From the NCBI RefSeq assembly GCF_003261575.2, contig NZ_CP036175.1, positions 992,001 through 1,056,000 on the forward strand: 64,000 bases of DNA, given 5' to 3'. The translations under genes were made by a program, and so were the position numbers. Under the pieces are notes generated by a model. The model did no database searches. It saw only the letters and a list, made by a program, of their open reading frames with translations, and was not told the origin of the DNA. This DNA comes from Klebsiella huaxiensis. GTDB lineage: Bacteria > Pseudomonadota > Gammaproteobacteria > Enterobacterales > Enterobacteriaceae. Of this stretch, positions 60,573-64,000 are shown piece by piece. The number at the start of each line of letters is the position of its first letter. Position 1 is the stretch's first letter.

Positions 60573-61558
60573 GTAAAAAACTGACGCTTTTTATTGGCTT
60601 AATGGCGCTGGGGACAACGTCGGCATGGGCTGCCTGTACGCGCCTTTCGCAACCGACGGTGACCTTAGATATGGTTGTTGGGCGAATCGTCGTTCCGCCA
60701 GATCTGCCTGTAGGATCAACGATCGTTTCCCGTGACTGGACAATGTCGGCACCGGGGAGAGCGAGCTACAGCTGTACGGCCGGTACCAACCGTTTTGCAG
60801 CGAAGATTGTCTCGACAGGATCCACCGATCTGGGAAATAAAATTTATTCCACCAATGTGCCCGGTATTGGCTTGCGCTTTAGCCGCGGCGGCGCAACGGT
60901 GAATATTACCTATCCAGATGTTTTCTCATCCACCATCAGCCGGACCACCAGTTACTCGCTGGAGGGTTCTCGCTTCACCCTGGAGGTGATCAAAACGGCA
61001 AGCGTGACTGGTAGCGGCACACTGGCGGCGGGTAAATATACCTCCTACGACTGGGAAAGCGGTAATAACCCAATCCTGGAAACAATGCTTAGCGCCAATG
61101 CGATAACCGTGGTTTCGCCCTCGTGTACCATCCTGAGCGGCAAAAATATGAACGTTGATGTCGGCACCATCAAGCGCAGCGACCTTAGCGGCGTTGGCAC
61201 GACCGCCGGGGGTAAGGATTTTAATATTGAGCTACAGTGCAGCGGCGGGTTAAGCGAGTCGGGATACGCCAATATCCAGACTTCTTTCTCCGGCACGTTG
61301 GCCACGGGGACTGCCTTGACTCGCGGGGCGCTGCTGAACGAAAAATCCGGCACCTCACTTGCACAAGGTATAGGTATTCAGGTTTTAAAGGACGGCACTC
61401 CGCTGGAATTTAACAAAAAATACAGCATCGGGAGCTTGCGCACGCAGGAAACTCGCTATATCACCCTGCCTCTCCATGCGCGGTTCTATCAATATGCGCC
61501 GACCACCAGTACCGGTGAGGTGGAGTCGCACATGATCTTTAACCTGACGTACGATTAA
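60563..61558 (+). CDS. mrkD: MrkD, type 3 fimbrial tip adhesin
   Basis: 331 residues, the usual MrkD length. Signal peptide ends SAWA; the receptor-binding domain spans to about residue 190 and the pilin domain begins near VSPSCTILSGKNMNVDVG, ending SHMIFNLTYD. MrkD binds collagen-type extracellular matrix, and alleles vary in the adhesin part. Start at 60563, with AAGGAA, inside the mrkC end. Confidence 0.94.
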   Translation: MSLSKKLTLFIGLMALGTTSAWAACTRLSQPTVTLDMVVGRIVVPPDLPVGSTIVSRDWTMSAPGRASYSCTAGTNRFAAKIVSTGSTDLGNKIYSTNVPGIGLRFSRGGATVNITYPDVFSSTISRTTSYSLEGSRFTLEVIKTASVTGSGTLAAGKYTSYDWESGNNPILETMLSANAITVVSPSCTILSGKNMNVDVGTIKRSDLSGVGTTAGGKDFNIELQCSGGLSESGYANIQTSFSGTLATGTALTRGALLNEKSGTSLAQGIGIQVLKDGTPLEFNKKYSIGSLRTQETRYITLPLHARFYQYAPTTSTGEVESHMIFNLTYD

Positions 61559-61572
61559 TTCGGGAGGCGGGA

Positions 61573-62223
61573 ATGAGTGATTCAGCACAGTATAAAAATA
61601 GCAAAAGACTCATCCAACTGACTTTGATGGGCGGGGCGCTTGTGGCCTCTTCGGCGTGGGGTTTTGAGACGAATTATGAACAAGGGCGGGTAGATTTTGC
61701 CGGTCGGGTGACCGATATCTCCTGTAGCGTGGCGCTCAACGGCGGCAACAATGCGGGCAGCGGTAGCGTCTGGCTAGCGCCGGTAAGCCTTGCGGAAGTG
61801 CACGATCGCGGCGCGGGGGCATTTATGAAGCCGCAACCCTTCACCCTGGAGTTATCGAACTGCCAGTTACGCCATGATGGCGGCGCGGCGGATGAAAATG
61901 AAATCCGCATGGTGAACGTGCGCTGGATTGACGGATTTATGGTCAATTCCGTCAGCAATGAAAATGCCGGTTATCTGGCTAATACGCGGGCGGACGGGGC
62001 CAGCCATATTTTCCTGGCACTGGCGACCAACGATAATAATACGCTGGATAAGAGCAATAAAATTGTCCCGGCCGATCCACAGCAAAACCGGGTGCCGCTG
62101 GTGGAGAAAGCAGTCAATGGCGGCGTGTTTACCTATTACATCGGCTACGTGACGCCCGCACCCGAAAAAGCGACCAGTGGTTTGTTAACCAGTTGGGCGA
62201 CCTGGGAGCTGGTTTATAATTAA
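61573..62223 (+). CDS. mrkF: MrkF, minor type 3 fimbrial subunit
   Basis: 216 residues, pilin-like and related to MrkA (GRVDFAGRVTDISCSVALNG, GYLANTRADGA, the terminal SWATWELVYN). It is thought to stabilise or terminate the fimbria at the surface. Start with GGGAGG; 14 bp after mrkD, last gene of mrkABCDF. Confidence 0.94.
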   Translation: MSDSAQYKNSKRLIQLTLMGGALVASSAWGFETNYEQGRVDFAGRVTDISCSVALNGGNNAGSGSVWLAPVSLAEVHDRGAGAFMKPQPFTLELSNCQLRHDGGAADENEIRMVNVRWIDGFMVNSVSNENAGYLANTRADGASHIFLALATNDNNTLDKSNKIVPADPQQNRVPLVEKAVNGGVFTYYIGYVTPAPEKATSGLLTSWATWELVYN

Positions 62224-62252
62224 TTCTGCAAGTAAAGTCGGACTGGTTTTCT

Positions 62253-62273
62253 CCCTCTCCCTGTGGGAGAGGG
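62253..62273. terminator. hairpin CCCTCTCCC-TGT-GGGAGAGGG
   Basis: A 9-bp perfect stem in the 80-bp gap between converging mrkF and the mrkJ-type gene; it looks like a common enterobacterial intergenic repeat. Probably ends both transcripts. Confidence 0.7.
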
Positions 62274-63063
62274 CCGGGTGAGGGAAATACGTCTCTGCAT
62301 TTTTTATAGCGTAATATCTTCTTTAACCAGTTGCTCAATGCTGACCTCTTTCCAGTAATGCCCCTGAATAGCAAACCATTCCATCCCTTGTAACCACTTT
62401 TTATGAGCCTCAGTTTCGACACCTTCAATAATGACATTATGGTGATTACGCGAAAGAAAGGTCACCAGCGCATCCATTAAAGGCCGACCAGAATCTTTTC
62501 GCATTAAATGCCAGAAAAAGTTTTTATCAATTTTGACATAATCAAAATGATAACCGCGGATAGCGTTAATGCCGGCATAGCCAGAGCCGAAGTCATCAAG
62601 CCACAGCGAGGTGCTTTGTGGATCGAACCAGGAGGCGAGAGCATTATTCAACAGTTTGTTGGAGTTTTCCGTGACTTCGAAATGAACACAGCCGAGTAGT
62701 TCGACGATTTCTTTAATCTCCGGTCTTAGTAAAACGTTGAGAATATGATCATCGACATTAATTGTGGCTGAAATACCATTTTTGAGAAACCATTGCTTAT
62801 GTTTTTCGATTAGTGCCAGTTGCTCCATAAATATGCTTTCTCGTAATCCCGAATTGGCATAGCGAAAGAAGTTTTCAGGAGAAATAGGTATATGATCAAA
62901 ACGGCTCAGACACTCAACGGCGACAAGTACGCCTTGTGGGGAGAACATTTTCTGAAAGACATAACGAACTGCTATATCGCTACGTGATAAATTATGGTCG
63001 GAAAACAGGGTGATGCTGCCAACTTACTGATTTAGTGTATGATGGTGTTTTTGAGGTGCTCCA

Positions 63064-63339
63064 GTGGCTTCTGTTTCTATCAGCTGTCCCTCCTGTTCAG
63101 CTACTGACGGGGTGGTGCGTAACGGCAGAAGCACCGCCGGACATCAGCGCTATCTCTGCTCTCACTGCCGTAAAACATGGCAACTGCAGTTCACTTACAC
63201 CGCTTCTCAACCCGGTACGCACCAGAAAATCATTGATATGGCCATGAATGGCGTTGGATGCCGGGCAACTGCCCGCATTATGGGCGTTGGCCTCAACACG
63301 ATTTTACGTCACTTAAAAAACTCAGGCCGCAGTCGGTAA
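63064..63339 (+). CDS. insA: IS1 InsA
   Basis: 91 residues with the zinc-ribbon cysteines (CPSCSATDGVV and CSHCRKTW) and an HTH (GCRATARIMGVGLNTIL). InsA alone represses IS1; it is also the N-terminal part of the InsAB' transposase made by frameshifting at AAAAAAC (63315-63321). Confidence 0.96.
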   Translation: MASVSISCPSCSATDGVVRNGRSTAGHQRYLCSHCRKTWQLQFTYTASQPGTHQKIIDMAMNGVGCRATARIMGVGLNTILRHLKNSGRSR

Positions 63340-63761
63340 CCTCGCGCATACAGCCGGGCAGTGACGTCATCGTCTGCGCGGAAATGGACGAACAGTGGGG
63401 CTATGTCGGGGCTAAATCGCGCCAGCGCTGGCTGTTTTACGCGTATGACAGGCTCCGGAAGACGGTTGTTGCGCACGTATTCGGTGAACGCACTATGGCG
63501 ACGCTGGGGCGTCTTATGAGCCTGCTGTCACCCTTTGACGTGGTGATATGGATGACGGATGGCTGGCCGCTGTATGAATCCCGCCTGAAGGGAAAGCTGC
63601 ACGTAATCAGCAAGCGATATACGCAGCGAATTGAGCGGCATAACCTGAATCTGAGGCAGCACCTGGCACGGCTGGGACGGAAGTCGCTGTCGTTCTCAAA
63701 ATCGGTGGAGCTGCATGACAAAGTCATCGGGCATTATCTGAACATAAAACACTATCAATAA
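63258..63761 (+). CDS. insB: IS1 InsB (transposase catalytic part)
   Basis: 167-residue frame, overlapping insA in the -1 frame. The DDE-type residues lie in VCAEMDEQWGYVG and MTDGWPLY; the C-terminal RIERHNLNLRQHLARLGRK is the usual InsB tail. It is made as the InsAB' fusion by programmed frameshift; the frame appears intact. Confidence 0.95.
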   Translation: MPGNCPHYGRWPQHDFTSLKKLRPQSVTSRIQPGSDVIVCAEMDEQWGYVGAKSRQRWLFYAYDRLRKTVVAHVFGERTMATLGRLMSLLSPFDVVIWMTDGWPLYESRLKGKLHVISKRYTQRIERHNLNLRQHLARLGRKSLSFSKSVELHDKVIGHYLNIKHYQ

Positions 63762-63843
63762 GTTGGAGTCATTACCGGAAAACAGAGTTGCGTTCATTAT
63801 CTCTCGTTAGAAATCAGGTCAGAGGTAAAGAGAGGATCAAATT

Positions 63844-63872
63844 ATTATAGGTGACCTTTCTACCGATGGGAA
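63844..63872 (-). promoter_or_regulatory. promoter of the mrkJ-type gene
   Basis: On the minus strand TTCCCA (63867-63872), 17-bp spacer, TATAAT (63844-63849), 45 bp before the ATG at 63798. It would now transcribe into IS1. The remaining sequence to 64000 shows no gene. Confidence 0.6.
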
Positions 63873-64000
63873 TGATTATTAAAGGCTGATTGCCAATGAA
63901 TTATCGGGTTTTGATTGGTCACCTGCATATTTTGTTCTCAACAATGATACATGTTGACTATTCTTGCATGCATTATCCGTGAGCTATTCATTCCGAGTTT

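Larger units (their letters stand above)
63009..63777 (+). mobile_element. IS1 element
   Basis: 769 bp from GGTGATGCTGCCAACTTACT to AAGTTGGAGTCATTACC, the IS1 terminal inverted repeats. Flanked by a perfect 9-bp target duplication GGAAAACAG (63000-63008 and 63778-63786), so it arrived by transposition at this site. Confidence 0.98.
62304..63798 (-). pseudogene. mrkJ: mrkJ-type EAL c-di-GMP phosphodiesterase, interrupted by IS1
   Basis: Removing the IS1 and one 9-bp duplicate gives a single frame of 238 codons starting MNATLFSDHNLSRSD at 63798, the length reported for MrkJ. All EAL motifs are kept: AVECLSRF, INVDD, HFEVTE, WLDDFGSGYAG, YVKID, IIEGVETE, IQGHYW. It would hydrolyse c-di-GMP and so reduce MrkH activity on mrkABCDF. 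IS1 sits after codon 7. An internal Met (codon 25, 62948) could begin a shortened 214-residue protein, but it starts just before the EAL motif and lacks a good ribosome site. Confidence 0.9.

Noticed and set aside
63258..63339. Overlap of insA and insB as a possible damaging frameshift in IS1.
   Set aside because: IS1 normally makes its transposase by -1 frameshifting at AAAAAAC, which is intact here.

Overview
This window most likely comes from a Klebsiella chromosome (Klebsiella or the closely allied Raoultella; species not resolved). A complete type 1 fimbrial operon ends in fimK, an EAL-domain gene known from Klebsiella, and a type 3 (mrkABCDF) fimbrial operon lies about 6 kb from it. Gene order around glyU-ygeR-xdhABC matches the enterobacterial backbone, and ERIC and REP/BIME repeats are abundant.

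Region 1 (1-27.3 kb) is the anaerobic purine/urate utilisation and molybdenum-hydroxylase cluster. It holds guaD (cut by the window edge), xanQ, xdhD-ygfM-ssnA-ygfK, the cofactor and maturation genes mocA, yqeC and yqeB, the downstream degradation operon ygeW-ygeX-ygeY-hyuA-arcC, the sigma-54 activator gene ygeV, and xdhABC. I find sigma-54 type -24/-12 elements upstream of ygfK, ygeW and xdhA. A TATCATTATGATA-type palindrome, or its half-sites, lies 95-260 bp further upstream in all three places and is a candidate YgeV enhancer. XdhD keeps an N-terminal ferredoxin-like domain that has lost all eight Fe-S cysteines, while XdhC keeps them all. A 112-bp REP-containing unit is tandemly amplified about seven times between xdhD and xanQ and twice between ygeV and xdhC.

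Region 2 (27.3-40.4 kb) begins with a UbiD/UbiX aromatic acid decarboxylase pair, a DUF554 membrane protein and a LysR regulator, sitting between xdhA and ygeR where E. coli K-12 has nothing. After ygeR and tRNA-Gly(CCC) come a decayed prolyl oligopeptidase, an orphan arginine-type binding protein, a POT peptide transporter, an acetoin/diacetyl reductase divergent from a MalT/AcoK-type regulator, and yjdI-yjdJ.

Region 3 (40.4-50.8 kb) is fimB, fimE, the invertible switch fimS, then fimA-I-C-D-F-G-H-K, all read leftward. The fimS promoter points toward fimE, so the sequenced molecule is phase OFF. FimH has a conserved pilin domain but a strongly altered lectin pocket.

Region 4 (50.8-56.3 kb) carries small exporter/regulator pairs: LysE/Lrp, MarR/EamA, a DUF1471 protein, and a monooxygenase-like protein with an ArsR-type regulator.

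Region 5 (56.3-64 kb) is mrkABCDF followed by a convergent mrkJ-type c-di-GMP phosphodiesterase gene, broken by an IS1 (9-bp target duplication) seven codons after its start. Loss of this enzyme would be expected to raise type 3 fimbriae expression, in the same molecule in which type 1 fimbriae are switched off.
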